DNA of 64,000 bases from positions 40,284 through 104,283 of the forward strand of contig CAZFAJ010000001.1 of the NCBI GenBank assembly GCA_964517005.1, in the 5' to 3' direction. The position numbers and the translations under genes were made by a program. Position 1 is the first letter of the stretch, and every line of letters begins with the position of its first letter. The stretch is from CAYVBJ01 sp964517005. GTDB taxonomy: Bacteria; Bacteroidota; Rhodothermia; Balneolales; Balneolaceae. Positions 24,410-33,477 of the stretch are shown here, in pieces. The notes under the pieces were generated by a model that saw only the letters and a list, made by a program, of their open reading frames with translations, had not been told where the DNA came from and searched no databases.

Positions 24410-25515
24410 TTTCCATTAGATAAGCTTTTATAAATTCATCAAGATCGCCATCCATAACCCCTTGTACATCTGAAGTTTCATGATCGGTACGATGATCTTT
24501 CACCATATTATACGGTTGAAAAACATAGGATCTGATTTGAGACCCCCACTCAATTTTACTTTTTGAGTCTTCAAGGGTCTGCTGTTCCTGTTCCTTAATA
24601 TTCTTTTCAAGTTCATATATCTTGGATTTCAGCATCAGCATCGCTTTCTCACGATTCTGCATCTGTGATCGCTCCTGCTGACACTCAGCTACAACACGCT
24701 GCTCTGATCCATCAGAAAGTTTTCCCGCCCAGATGAGCCTTACACCGGTTTCAACTTTATTCACATTCTGCCCCCCGGCACCGCTTGCATGGAACCGCTG
24801 CAATTCCACATCACTTTCGTTTATATTTACTTCAATCGTTTCATCGATCAGCGGCGATACAAATACGGAACAAAAAGATGTATGCCTGCGGGCATTACTA
24901 TCGAATGGAGAAATCCGAACCAACCGGTGAACACCACTCTCTGCTTTTAAAAAGCCGTAAGCGTTGTTTCCGCTTACTTCAATTGTGGCACTTTTAATGC
25001 CGGCAACATCACCCTGCTGATACTCAATTGTTGATATTGTAAAGCCTTTTTTTTCAGCCCAGCGGGTATACATTCTAAACAGCATTTCAGCCCAATCCTG
25101 GCTTTCGGTTCCGCCGGCTCCCGGATTAAAAGATACAATAGCATCTCTGTGATCATCTTCACCACTAAGCATGTTCTGAAGTTCCAGTTCCTGCAGTTTT
25201 TTTGCAAAAAGAGCACTTTCTTTTTGGAGTTCTTCCTTTACATCTTCACCTTCTTCCAGGAACTGTTTATATACGTTTATACTTCCACGCAAATCATTCA
25301 GCTCATCCCAGCTTTCGATAATGCTTTTTTCCTGATCCAGTTTTCGCATTACTTTCTGAGCTTCATCAGGATTGTCCCAAAATTGAGGATCCTGAATTTT
25401 TTCCTGGAGTTCGATGATATTTATTTTTCGTTTATCATAGTCAAAGATACCTCCTGAGCTCATCCAGACGCTCGAACAGTTTATCCATGTTGTTTGTGCT
25501 GACCGTATTTATCAT
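24399..25515 (-). CDS. prfB: Peptide chain release factor 2, expressed by programmed +1 frameshifting
   Basis: RF2 recognises UGA and UAA stop codons and triggers peptide release. The main frame carries the SPF codon-recognition tripeptide ('VRISPFDSNARRHTSFCSVF') and the catalytic GGQ ('RFHASGAGGQNVNKVETGVR'). The real start lies in another frame at ATG 25515 (MINTVSTNNMDKLFERLDEL, then RRYL) or at ATG 25488. That frame meets an in-frame TGA at 25443-25441 after CTT. A +1 shift at CTT-TGA-C continues as DYDKRKINI into the main frame. The ATG at 25463 inside the main frame (MSSGGIF) is an artefact of the slippery site. The joined product is about 371 residues (362 from the second ATG), normal for RF2. 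It follows the ElaB-like gene by 9 bases and overlaps nadB. Confidence 0.95.
25440..25455 (-). promoter_or_regulatory. prfB: prfB programmed +1 frameshift site
   Basis: On the minus strand the sequence is AGGAGGTATCTTTGAC. An internal Shine-Dalgarno (AGGAGG, 25455-25450) lies a short distance before CTT TGA C, exactly the RF2 autoregulatory signal known from E. coli and most bacteria. When RF2 is scarce the ribosome pauses at TGA, slips +1 and makes full RF2; when RF2 is plentiful it terminates. The presence of a strong internal SD shows that 16S rRNA anti-SD pairing works here. Confidence 0.95.
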
Positions 25516-25524
25516 AAGTGTAAT

Positions 25525-25788
25525 TTATCTGCTGATTAATTTACCTAAAAGAACACCTGCAATGATTCCGCCTGCAAATGCAATTCCAACTCCCTGTTCC
25601 GGGTTTGCACGTACATATCTGCGCGCATTTCTGTATTCATGCCGCATTTCCCGTTCCAGATTTTCCCGTTCACTTTTTAAAGTAGAGATGATATCATCAT
25701 ACAGAGATTCCACAGCCTTTCTCTCGGCTTCAAATTCACTTGCAGTTTCCTGTTCAACTGTCGTCTCTTTACTTTTTGATTCATCCAT
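25525..25788 (-). CDS. ElaB/YqjD/DUF883-like small membrane-anchored protein
   Basis: This 87-residue protein has an acidic coiled-coil N-terminal part (residues 1-58, with repeats of Glu, Lys and Arg) and one C-terminal hydrophobic segment, 'VGIAFAGGIIAGVLLGKLIS'. The preceding 'YVRANPEQG' matches the 'YVRENP-Q-VG' junction of DUF883 proteins such as ElaB and YqjD. Those proteins sit in the inner membrane by their tail and in E. coli bind inactive ribosomes. Its gene lies just upstream of prfB, a translation gene, which fits but does not prove a ribosome-linked role. Confidence 0.75.
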   Translation of the reverse strand: MDESKSKETTVEQETASEFEAERKAVESLYDDIISTLKSERENLEREMRHEYRNARRYVRANPEQGVGIAFAGGIIAGVLLGKLISR

Positions 25789-25929
25789 GATTACAACCTC
25801 AACTATGGTTTAATAATTAGAATTAGCGCTGAAATAATTTTTACTTATTATAGTAACTGATTTACAAGATACGAATTGCATTTATATTAATCTAAGTCCG
25901 TAAACTTATAAATTACCAGTTATCTTATA

Positions 25930-27705
25930 TCAGGCCTGTAACAACTGTTCACTATATTGTAATTCATATAGTTTGCGATAAATTCCATCTTTACGCTTCA
26001 TCAGCTGATTATGCGGACCCATTTCACGAATTTCGCCTTTATGCATTACAAGGATTTTGTCAGCTTCGTGAATCGTCGAAAGCCTGTGTGCAATCACTAT
26101 AGACGTACGGCCTTCCATCATTTTTTCACAGGCTTTATTTACATATTCCTCGGTTTCGGAATCAACGCTGGATGTTGCTTCATCCAGTATTAATATTTCG
26201 GGTTTGTAGACCATGGCCCTGACAAAACAGATCAGCTGCTTTTGACCCAGTGAAAGAGATGCCCCCCTTTCACGCAGAACATATTCATATTTTCCGGGTA
26301 ACTTATTTATAAAATAATCGGCTTCTACCTCATGTGCGGCCTGTTTCACGGAATCTTTATTGATAGCAGGATTTCCAAGTGTAATATTTTCCATGATTGT
26401 TCCCGAAAAAAGGGCATTATCCTGGAGAACGAGTCCAAAATGTGATCGTAAATCAAATAAGCTGAGATCTCTTATATCATGCCCATCGAGAAGAATACTG
26501 CCTTTCTGAATATCATAATATCTTAGTAAAAGATTAATGATCGTTGTTTTTCCTGCACCTGTAGCTCCAACAATCGCGATATTTTCACCCGGTTCAGCCT
26601 TGAAGTTTAGATCTTTAACCACATCATCTTCTTCGTCATTGTACCTGAAGAATACATTTTCAAACTCAATTTTTCCTTTGGGATTAGAAATATTGACCGG
26701 ATTCTGCGTTTCAAGCACCTCTTTGGGAGTATCAAGAACATCAAAAATCCGTTCAGACGATGCCAGTGCCGATTGCAGAGTATTATATTTTTCTGACAGC
26801 CCTCTGATCGGATTAAAAAACTGGCGGACATATTGGATAAAGGCGAGTAACACCCCAAAAGTAACCTGGCCCATCAGTGCCCTTGCGCCTCCGTACCACA
26901 CAACCAAAGCCATGGCAAGGCTTGCAAGAACTTCAATTACCGGCCAGAATATTGAAAAATAAAATATTGTCTTAATGTGTGCATCGCGGTGCTCTGCATT
27001 GATACTTTGGAATTTTTGTCTCTGCTTTTCTTCCCTGTTAAAGAGCTGCACAATTGCCATTCCGCTGATGTTTTCCTGAACAAATGAATTCATCCTTGCA
27101 ATTTGATCCCGGACATTCAAAAATGCTATCCTGACTTTGCTTTTAAACCAAAAAGTAGAATAAAAAAGAATTGGCAAAACAAGAACAGATATAATTGTCA
27201 ATTCCCAGCTCATACTAAGCATGAAAAAAAGAATGAATATTATACGGAACATATCCCCGATCATATTTACAATGCCGTCGGAGAGAAGCTCGCTTAAGGC
27301 TTCGATATCACTTGTAGTACGGGTAATTAATCTTCCAATCGGGTTTTTGTCAAAAAATTGAACGTGGAGAGATTGAATTTTTTTGAAAACCGTATTTCTC
27401 AAATCAAAAAGTACCCCCTGGCCAAACCATCTTGTCAGGTAAGTATTAAATACAAGAACCAGAAATTCACCTGTTAGTGCAGCGCCAAGAAGCAAGACGA
27501 TGTAGTACAGGCCGGGAATATCTCCGTTTGCAATATAATCATCAACGGCAATCTGGGTGAGTTTAGGGCGCACCGAACCCAGGAAAGCTGCAGTTAGTGT
27601 CAAAATAATTGCAAGTACAGCCCACCACCTGTAGGGTTTAAAAAAATAATAAAGCCGCCGAATCAGATCTGAATCGACGGCTTTTGAATTCACTCGGTTA
27701 CTCAA
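25930..27705 (-). CDS. ABC exporter half-transporter with consensus Walker B (MsbA/multidrug type)
   Basis: This 591-residue fusion of a six-helix membrane domain (about 20-320) and an ATPase domain (about 350-590) belongs to the type IV ABC exporters. Walker A is 'GATGAGKTTI', the Q-loop is 'FGLVLQDNALFSG', the signature is altered to 'LSLGQKQL' and Walker B keeps the catalytic Glu ('ILILDEATSSVD'). The switch His is in 'IVIAHRLSTI'. The start is TTG at 27705, 15 bases after the rnz stop. A second half-transporter with the opposite combination (good signature, degenerate Walker B) lies just upstream of rnz. The two are therefore likely to form a heterodimer like B. subtilis BmrC/BmrD. The substrate is unknown. 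Confidence 0.92.
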   Translation of the reverse strand: MSNRVNSKAVDSDLIRRLYYFFKPYRWWAVLAIILTLTAAFLGSVRPKLTQIAVDDYIANGDIPGLYYIVLLLGAALTGEFLVLVFNTYLTRWFGQGVLFDLRNTVFKKIQSLHVQFFDKNPIGRLITRTTSDIEALSELLSDGIVNMIGDMFRIIFILFFMLSMSWELTIISVLVLPILFYSTFWFKSKVRIAFLNVRDQIARMNSFVQENISGMAIVQLFNREEKQRQKFQSINAEHRDAHIKTIFYFSIFWPVIEVLASLAMALVVWYGGARALMGQVTFGVLLAFIQYVRQFFNPIRGLSEKYNTLQSALASSERIFDVLDTPKEVLETQNPVNISNPKGKIEFENVFFRYNDEEDDVVKDLNFKAEPGENIAIVGATGAGKTTIINLLLRYYDIQKGSILLDGHDIRDLSLFDLRSHFGLVLQDNALFSGTIMENITLGNPAINKDSVKQAAHEVEADYFINKLPGKYEYVLRERGASLSLGQKQLICFVRAMVYKPEILILDEATSSVDSETEEYVNKACEKMMEGRTSIVIAHRLSTIHEADKILVMHKGEIREMGPHNQLMKRKDGIYRKLYELQYSEQLLQA

Positions 27706-27720
27706 AATGCAGAACCAATA

Positions 27721-28959
27721 TTAAAACCGGTTGAAATCGTCAAACGGTGTTCTTGGAGTAATGTGCTTCGGTTTTCTTTCATTGTTATCATTATCCCGGT
27801 CTTTTCTTTTCTCGGAATCTCGCCGATTACCGCTATCACGGCTTCTTCTGTCATATTTATCGTCGTCTTTACTCCGCCGGACTCTTTTACGTTCGCCGCC
27901 GGAATCTCTGGATTTATAACTTTTCCGTTTCCTGAATCGTTTCTGTTTGTCGCCCGATTTTTTACCTCTGGAGCTTTTCTTGCTCTTGTCATTATCGATC
28001 TCCTTAAGGTAAACCTTGGCCTTCACAATTCCTTTTTCGTGAGCCGGATCAGTGTAAATTGGTCTGAGTTCCGTAGCAAGCCATGTCGGGAAGAAATCTT
28101 TTCTTGCTTCCCGAAGCAGTACAAACGGATTGGTGTATCGGGCAGAAAAATGTGAAATAACAAGTAATTTGGTCTGTGATTCGGTTGCAACCCTTGCGGC
28201 ATCAGCAGCAGTTGAATGTCCGGTTTCAGCAGCTTTATCCTCCAATCCTTCGCTAAATGTAGCTTCGTGATAGAGTATATTCGTATTCATGGCAAGTTTT
28301 ACTGCATTCGGGCAGTACCGGGTATCGGTTACATAGGCAAAACTGTCGCCGGGTCTTGGGTGGCCAACAATATCACTGGACTCCACAACGGTTCCATCTT
28401 CAAGCGTAATATCTTCGCCGGCTTTCAGCGCCTTATACTGGGCATCTTCGGAAACACCCATGCTTTTCGCTTTTTCAGCATCAACTTTACCGGGTTTGTC
28501 CTTTTCCTGGAAACGATACCCAATACAGAATGTGGTATGTTTCAGAGGCCGTGCCTCAACATAGAATTCTTCTTCATCAGCAACTTTTTCTTCCTTAAAA
28601 TCTTTTTTGATTTCTTTATAGTGAATTTCGTAGTTGAGATCGATTTCAGCAAATTTCATATTGAATTCTACATATTCCCGCAGACCTTCGGGCCCGACGA
28701 GAGTCATGGGTACTTCACGACGCTGTAACTGAAGCGTTGAAAGAAGGCCAATAAGCCCGGAATAGTGATCAACATCAAAATGAGATATGAAGATGTAATC
28801 AATTTTGGATCGTTTTAACCCTGCCTGTAACATTCTCATTTGAGTATTTTCGCCACAGTCGAACAGGTAGATGCTGCCCTCGCGCCAGAGAGCTACTGAA
28901 GATAAATGTCTTGTTGCTGTTGGTGTGGCAGATGCGACACCTAATGGTACTATGATCAT
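27721..28959 (-). CDS. rnz: Ribonuclease Z-like protein with altered zinc motif and basic tail
   Basis: RNase Z removes 3' trailers from tRNA precursors. The N-terminal 320 residues follow the family: 'PLGVASATPTATRHLSSVAL', 'YLFDCGENTQMRMLQAGLKR', 'GDSFAYVTDTRYC', 'LYHEATF', 'GHSTAADAARVA' and 'KLLVISHFSARY'. Two things are odd. The metal motif HxHxDH reads HFDVDH (residues 60-65), with Asp62 where a zinc-binding His is expected. The last 90 or so residues are a low-complexity Lys/Arg/Asp/Ser tail ('KKSSRGKKSGDKQKRFRKRK' and onward) that should be disordered and could bind RNA. At 412 residues the protein is about 100 longer than usual. It lies between two ABC exporter halves. Function is likely but the substitution leaves some doubt. 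Confidence 0.82.
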   Translation of the reverse strand: MIIVPLGVASATPTATRHLSSVALWREGSIYLFDCGENTQMRMLQAGLKRSKIDYIFISHFDVDHYSGLIGLLSTLQLQRREVPMTLVGPEGLREYVEFNMKFAEIDLNYEIHYKEIKKDFKEEKVADEEEFYVEARPLKHTTFCIGYRFQEKDKPGKVDAEKAKSMGVSEDAQYKALKAGEDITLEDGTVVESSDIVGHPRPGDSFAYVTDTRYCPNAVKLAMNTNILYHEATFSEGLEDKAAETGHSTAADAARVATESQTKLLVISHFSARYTNPFVLLREARKDFFPTWLATELRPIYTDPAHEKGIVKAKVYLKEIDNDKSKKSSRGKKSGDKQKRFRKRKSYKSRDSGGERKRVRRSKDDDKYDRRSRDSGNRRDSEKRKDRDNDNNERKPKHITPRTPFDDFNRF

Positions 28960-29029
28960 TGTTAATTCTCCCGCTAAGTTTAATTAGGATTTTTGCCTGT
29001 CAGACAAAAATAGCCAGTTATGTTTTTGT

Positions 29030-30829
29030 TTATATTTCTGCTAATTCTTGTTCTATCAGTTGCTTGTTATACATAGATGAATATCGTCCTTCCAGTTCAA
29101 TTAAATCATCATGTGATCCCGATTCAACAATTTTTCCATTTTCAAGATAGTAAATTTTATCGGCGTTTTTTACAGTAGATATACGATGGCTTATCATTAT
29201 TGTTGTAACAGAGCCATAGTTATTATGTAAATGTTTTAAAATATGGTTTTCTGTTTTTGTATCAACTGCACTCAGCGAATCGTCAAAAATTAAAATTTTT
29301 GGATCCTTTATCAGGGCTCTTGCTATTGCTGTTCTTTGTTTTTGACCCCCAGACAGAGTTATACCACGTTCACCTACCATAGTCTTAAATTTTTTCTCAA
29401 ATTCCAAAATATTCTCGAGAATTTGTGCTTTCTCTGCAGCTTTTTCAATTTCACTTTGAGAGACTTGATCGACTCCGAACGTAATATTTTCTCCAACAGT
29501 AGTAGAAAATAGAAATGTCTCCTGGGGAACGTAACCAATTTGAGAACGAAGAGGTTCAATCTGCCATAGTTTTATATCTGTACCATCAATTAAGATTTTA
29601 CCCTCTGCAGGATCAAAAAGCCTCGGAATTAATTGAACGAGCGTTGATTTCCCTGCACCCGTTCTGCCGACAATCGCAACATTGCTTCCTGCTTCAATCT
29701 CCAAATTGATATTTCTAATGGCATACTCTTCACTGCCGGGATACTTAAACCCGACCTCTTCAAATTCAATTTTTCCTTTCATTTCCTGATCTGTTATCAA
29801 TTCTGATCCGTCATCTTTAATTTCAACAGGCTGATCCACCAGGGAAACGATACGCTGCCATGATGCAAGCGATTTTTGAAACCGGTTTACGGTGTAACCG
29901 AGAGAAGCCACCGGCCACGTTAAATAAGCGACATAAATTACGAATTCAGCAATATTACCAACTGTGATCAGGCCGTCTATCACCATCTGTCCGCCTTGCC
30001 AAACCACAATAATTACAGCAGCACCGATGAGCAGGTTTAAAGTTGGATGAAACATCGATTCAACAAGATCTAACCGTAATTTTTTCTTTCTGTAAGATTC
30101 GCTTTCGTCTTCAAAAAGTTTCTGTTCATACTCTTCCCTGTTAAAAGCCTTTATAAGGCGTATGCTGGTAAATGCTTCCTGGGCTCTGCCTGCAATGTCC
30201 GAGTATTGTTCCTGAATGATTGTTTGATACTTATTAATGTAACCGCTGATCCAATAGGCAAATACCGAAAGAAAAGGAAGAGGTATCAGGGCCCATACAG
30301 TGAGGGTCGGATTAACAATCAACATCATTGCAATAATAAAGCCGGCTCTTGTGAGCGTATTAATTGTATACATGAGCACCGGCCCGAAATATTCACGTAC
30401 CCTTGAAATATCTTCTGTTGCTCTTACATATATTTCACCGGATTTATTGGATACATAATATTTTTGCGGCAGTTTCAGCAGTTTGTCGAGTACAAGATTG
30501 CGAATGTCAAATTCAATTTTGCGTGAACTCACAATCAGTGTTTGCCGGGTAGCGAATAGCAAAATTCCATAAAGCAACACGGTTCCGATCAGCAGAAGTG
30601 AATTGTAGGCAAGAATTGAACCGGCTTCACTTGAAAAAAGAAGCTGAAACAGGGAGTCGTACTGACGGTCAACATTCTCGCCAAGCTGAGCAACTCTGTC
30701 CATCGTATCCCTGATAAGTACAGGAATCCAAATCAGAAAAAAATTTGAAGCTGTAAGAAAGAAAGCACCGGCAAAAATAATCCACTTGTACTTAAATAAA
30801 TATTTGTTAAGGCGCTTAATCGATTCCAC
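29030..30829 (-). CDS. ABC exporter half-transporter with degenerate Walker B
   Basis: This 599-residue half-transporter has an N-terminal six-helix domain and a C-terminal ATPase domain. Walker A is 'GRTGAGKSTL', the Q-loop is 'IGYVPQETFLFSTTV', the ABC signature is canonical 'LSGGQKQR' and Walker B reads 'ILIFDDSLSAVD'. Asp thus replaces the catalytic Glu, the mark of the non-hydrolysing site in heterodimeric exporters (BmrC and TM287 are known cases). The switch His is present ('IMISHRIST'). The start is GTG at 30829. Its presumed partner lies downstream, after rnz, in the same orientation. Confidence 0.92.
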   Translation of the reverse strand: MESIKRLNKYLFKYKWIIFAGAFFLTASNFFLIWIPVLIRDTMDRVAQLGENVDRQYDSLFQLLFSSEAGSILAYNSLLLIGTVLLYGILLFATRQTLIVSSRKIEFDIRNLVLDKLLKLPQKYYVSNKSGEIYVRATEDISRVREYFGPVLMYTINTLTRAGFIIAMMLIVNPTLTVWALIPLPFLSVFAYWISGYINKYQTIIQEQYSDIAGRAQEAFTSIRLIKAFNREEYEQKLFEDESESYRKKKLRLDLVESMFHPTLNLLIGAAVIIVVWQGGQMVIDGLITVGNIAEFVIYVAYLTWPVASLGYTVNRFQKSLASWQRIVSLVDQPVEIKDDGSELITDQEMKGKIEFEEVGFKYPGSEEYAIRNINLEIEAGSNVAIVGRTGAGKSTLVQLIPRLFDPAEGKILIDGTDIKLWQIEPLRSQIGYVPQETFLFSTTVGENITFGVDQVSQSEIEKAAEKAQILENILEFEKKFKTMVGERGITLSGGQKQRTAIARALIKDPKILIFDDSLSAVDTKTENHILKHLHNNYGSVTTIMISHRISTVKNADKIYYLENGKIVESGSHDDLIELEGRYSSMYNKQLIEQELAEI

Positions 30830-30877
30830 TTTTTTTAGAACTTAACCAATCTCTCTGTTTAAGAATTCATTTTTTAT

Positions 30878-31912
30878 TTATTGAAATTTTTCAATCCAGT
30901 GCCTGGCCAGTGTGTAGCCGGACTGGTAAGCATGGTCGATGGTATTACCCCCTAAATAGTCCCCAACCAGAGCCAGCGGCCCCTCGGTATTTTCCAGCTC
31001 AAGATAAGACTCAGATATTGGGTTTACAGCTTTTTTATAACGCCAGTGGTGCAATTTTTGCCAGATCGGAGCTGCACTCCAGGCACCTGCTATTTTAGCG
31101 GTCTCATTCAAAAGCATTTTTGTAACCCTTTCAGGATCAGAGTCCCGATGTTGTTTTGCAAACCCGGCAACAGAGTGAATTACGAATGAGCACTCCTGAT
31201 CTTTTTCCCGTTTGGATGCCTCATTGGAAATGAATTCAATACTTGAATCTCTGCAGATAATACCATCCCAGTCAGGTGGTGTCCGGTCTCCATACCCTGC
31301 CATTACCGTGTAACAGGAATCGTAGTGAATATCATCAATCACACGAATAATTTTAAGCGTATCTGTTTCATCCCTTGCAGTTTGTAATACTCCATAAGCC
31401 TGAGGTGCAGGTGTAGCAATAATAACGGCATCAGCTTCAAAAGTGTCAGCTCCGGTGAGATTGATCATCCATGCCCGTTTTTTTCTTCTGCCGCCGCCAA
31501 TATAAGTTAAACCACCTGCCTTGGTATTGAGTTTTACATCCACCCACCTTGCAAGGTATTTACCAATAGAGTTCATCCCGAGGGGTGCCGTATAGAAAGC
31601 TTCTTTTTCACCGGTTGGATTTGTCATTTGAAAGCCCCCTTCACGATAGTAACCGAAATTGTCACCCCAAAGGGTTACCAGATTTTTTTCAATCAGCTCA
31701 GCAACAAATGATCGGAATTCTGACGAATCTGCATGAAAACAGGGGATTCCATGATCAAGCTTTGTGTGTTGTTCCTTTCCGGCATAACGCGTAGCCATCC
31801 GCCCGCCATACCCGCTGCTTTTCTCGATGATTGTTACTTCATGACCTGCACGAGCCAATAATCTTCCGGCTGTTAAACCCGTAATACCCGCTCCGATGAT
31901 ACCAATAACCAT
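30878..31912 (-). CDS. FAD-dependent oxidoreductase, renalase-like
   Basis: This 344-residue flavoprotein of the amine-oxidase/renalase superfamily starts with the dinucleotide-binding motif 'IGIIGAGITGLTAGRLLARA' followed by 'VTIIEKSSGYGGRMATRY', the usual FAD ribose-binding pattern. The C-terminal FAD-binding part is 'PLALVGDYLGGNTIDHAYQS', with 'GYTLARHWIEKF' behind. 'KLDHGIPCFHADSSEFRSFV' and 'APIWQKLHHWRYKKAV' are found in bacterial renalase-like and NAD(P)-binding proteins of this group. No signal peptide is visible. The substrate cannot be told; bacterial renalases oxidise isomeric NAD(P)H forms, which is only a possibility here. Confidence 0.8.
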   Translation of the reverse strand: MVIGIIGAGITGLTAGRLLARAGHEVTIIEKSSGYGGRMATRYAGKEQHTKLDHGIPCFHADSSEFRSFVAELIEKNLVTLWGDNFGYYREGGFQMTNPTGEKEAFYTAPLGMNSIGKYLARWVDVKLNTKAGGLTYIGGGRRKKRAWMINLTGADTFEADAVIIATPAPQAYGVLQTARDETDTLKIIRVIDDIHYDSCYTVMAGYGDRTPPDWDGIICRDSSIEFISNEASKREKDQECSFVIHSVAGFAKQHRDSDPERVTKMLLNETAKIAGAWSAAPIWQKLHHWRYKKAVNPISESYLELENTEGPLALVGDYLGGNTIDHAYQSGYTLARHWIEKFQ

Positions 31913-32040
31913 AACTGAATTTTATAAGTTAGTTAGAGCAATTAAAAATTTAAAACTATGAATGAGTATAATTGCACGCTTTTACTTTAATCTTTTTGTC
32001 ACAACTGTTTGGGATGATAAGAATTTTGCAGATAGAAAAC

Positions 32041-33408
32041 TTACAATTCATATAAAATTACACGTGGCTGAACCACTTTTTTATCCAGAAGTGCTGGCCA
32101 ATAAGCAACTACATCACTTGCCCTTGGCCGTCCGCCCGCAAATCCTGTAACTCCGCTGGGGCCGGTAAGAATTAGCGGGGCTATCTCTTTTCCGAACCTG
32201 TTCAGGTCACTTTCGGAATGGCTGCTTACCGTAATACGCAGCTGAACTTCATTTACTGAATCAGGCGCCTTTTCCAGTTCGCCCGGATCCTCATTGCAGG
32301 CATTAATGCCAACAAACTCAATATTTTGATCATCAAACCTGATACCCAGGTTTTCAGCTCTTTTAAGTAAAATTTCGCCGGCTTTTTTTGCTTTCTTGAT
32401 GGCATCAGGCCAGCAATAGACCAACGTAGATGAGAGTTTATAACCGTCATTAAAACTTGCTGATATCTTATAAGTTGGTGTTTCAGGTTTGCCTGTAATT
32501 TCAAATACCTTAACTCTGTTCTTCCCTTCCTGGGCAAGCCGGATGGAAGTGAAATCAGCAATCACATCGGGAGTGATGTAGCTTTCAGGGTCGCCAATTT
32601 CGTACAGAAGCTGCTCTTTAACCGTCATTTCGGAAACCAGGCCACCTGTATTTTCGTGTTTGGTAACATAAAACGTACCATCCGGGTATGCTTCAATAAT
32701 TGGAAACCCGATATTTACCAGGTCATCTACTTTTTCCCAGTCTGTAAAATTTCCGCCCGAAACCTGTCCGCCACACTCTATGATGTGACCGGCAATCGTT
32801 CCCACAGCCATTTTATTATAATCATTATATGACCAGTCAAATTCGTAGATCATAGGGCCAAGAGTTAATCCTGTATCTGTCACCCTTCCGGTTATAATGA
32901 TGTCGGCACCTTTTTGCAATGCTTCAACAACAGGTTTACTTCCGAAATAAACATTTGCACTCAGAAGATTATCCTTAACCGTTGTAATTGGTTCTCCAGT
33001 TTCCATGTTATCAAGTGTATGGCCCTTCTCAATAATTTTATCCAGATCAACCAGGATGTCATCTCCGTCAACAACGGCTATTTTTATTCCGGAAACCCCC
33101 TTCTTTTTTGCCACTTCCATAATCGCATCTTTACATGCATTGGGATTAACACCGCCTGCATTTGAGATAACCTTTACTCCATGTTCACTGATCTCTGTAA
33201 GAGTATCCTCAATAACACCAACAAAATCTCTGGCATAACCGTGATCCGGGTTCTTTTGCCTCTGTTTTTGCATAATCGACATGGTAACTTCGGCAAGGTA
33301 ATCCATTACCAAATAGTCAATCTTACCTTTTTTTACCTGGTTAATTGGCGCATTAGGCAAATCACCCCAAAATCCTTGTCCGGATGCAATTCGAATATTT
33401 TTTTTCAC
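32041..33408 (-). CDS. AtuA family protein (DUF1446), downstream of icmF
   Basis: This 455-residue protein matches the DUF1446/AtuA family: 'IRIASGQGFWGDLPNAPINQ', 'IDYLVMDYLAEVTMSIMQKQ', 'KVISNAGGVNPNACKDAIME', 'ADIIITGRVTDTGLTLGPMI' and 'AGHIIECGGQVSGGNFTDWE'. AtuA was named from the acyclic terpene (citronellol) utilisation cluster of Pseudomonas, but its reaction is not established. The start is GTG at 33408, 69 bases after icmF in the same direction. The pairing suggests a role in branched short-chain acyl-CoA breakdown; that is inference from position. Confidence 0.85.
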   Translation of the reverse strand: MKKNIRIASGQGFWGDLPNAPINQVKKGKIDYLVMDYLAEVTMSIMQKQRQKNPDHGYARDFVGVIEDTLTEISEHGVKVISNAGGVNPNACKDAIMEVAKKKGVSGIKIAVVDGDDILVDLDKIIEKGHTLDNMETGEPITTVKDNLLSANVYFGSKPVVEALQKGADIIITGRVTDTGLTLGPMIYEFDWSYNDYNKMAVGTIAGHIIECGGQVSGGNFTDWEKVDDLVNIGFPIIEAYPDGTFYVTKHENTGGLVSEMTVKEQLLYEIGDPESYITPDVIADFTSIRLAQEGKNRVKVFEITGKPETPTYKISASFNDGYKLSSTLVYCWPDAIKKAKKAGEILLKRAENLGIRFDDQNIEFVGINACNEDPGELEKAPDSVNEVQLRITVSSHSESDLNRFGKEIAPLILTGPSGVTGFAGGRPRASDVVAYWPALLDKKVVQPRVILYEL

Positions 33409-33477
33409 TACTAATTAACCGTTATTTATTTAAAATTATTATTTATGCTGCACACTGCCGGCTCTTATTTTGAAATA

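Noticed and set aside
25441..25463. ATG 25463 as the prfB start (MSSGGIFDYD)
   Set aside because: It lies in the +1 frame inside the frameshift signal. The true start is upstream in the zero frame, and MSSGGIF is just the shifted reading of the AGGAGGTATCTTTGA region.
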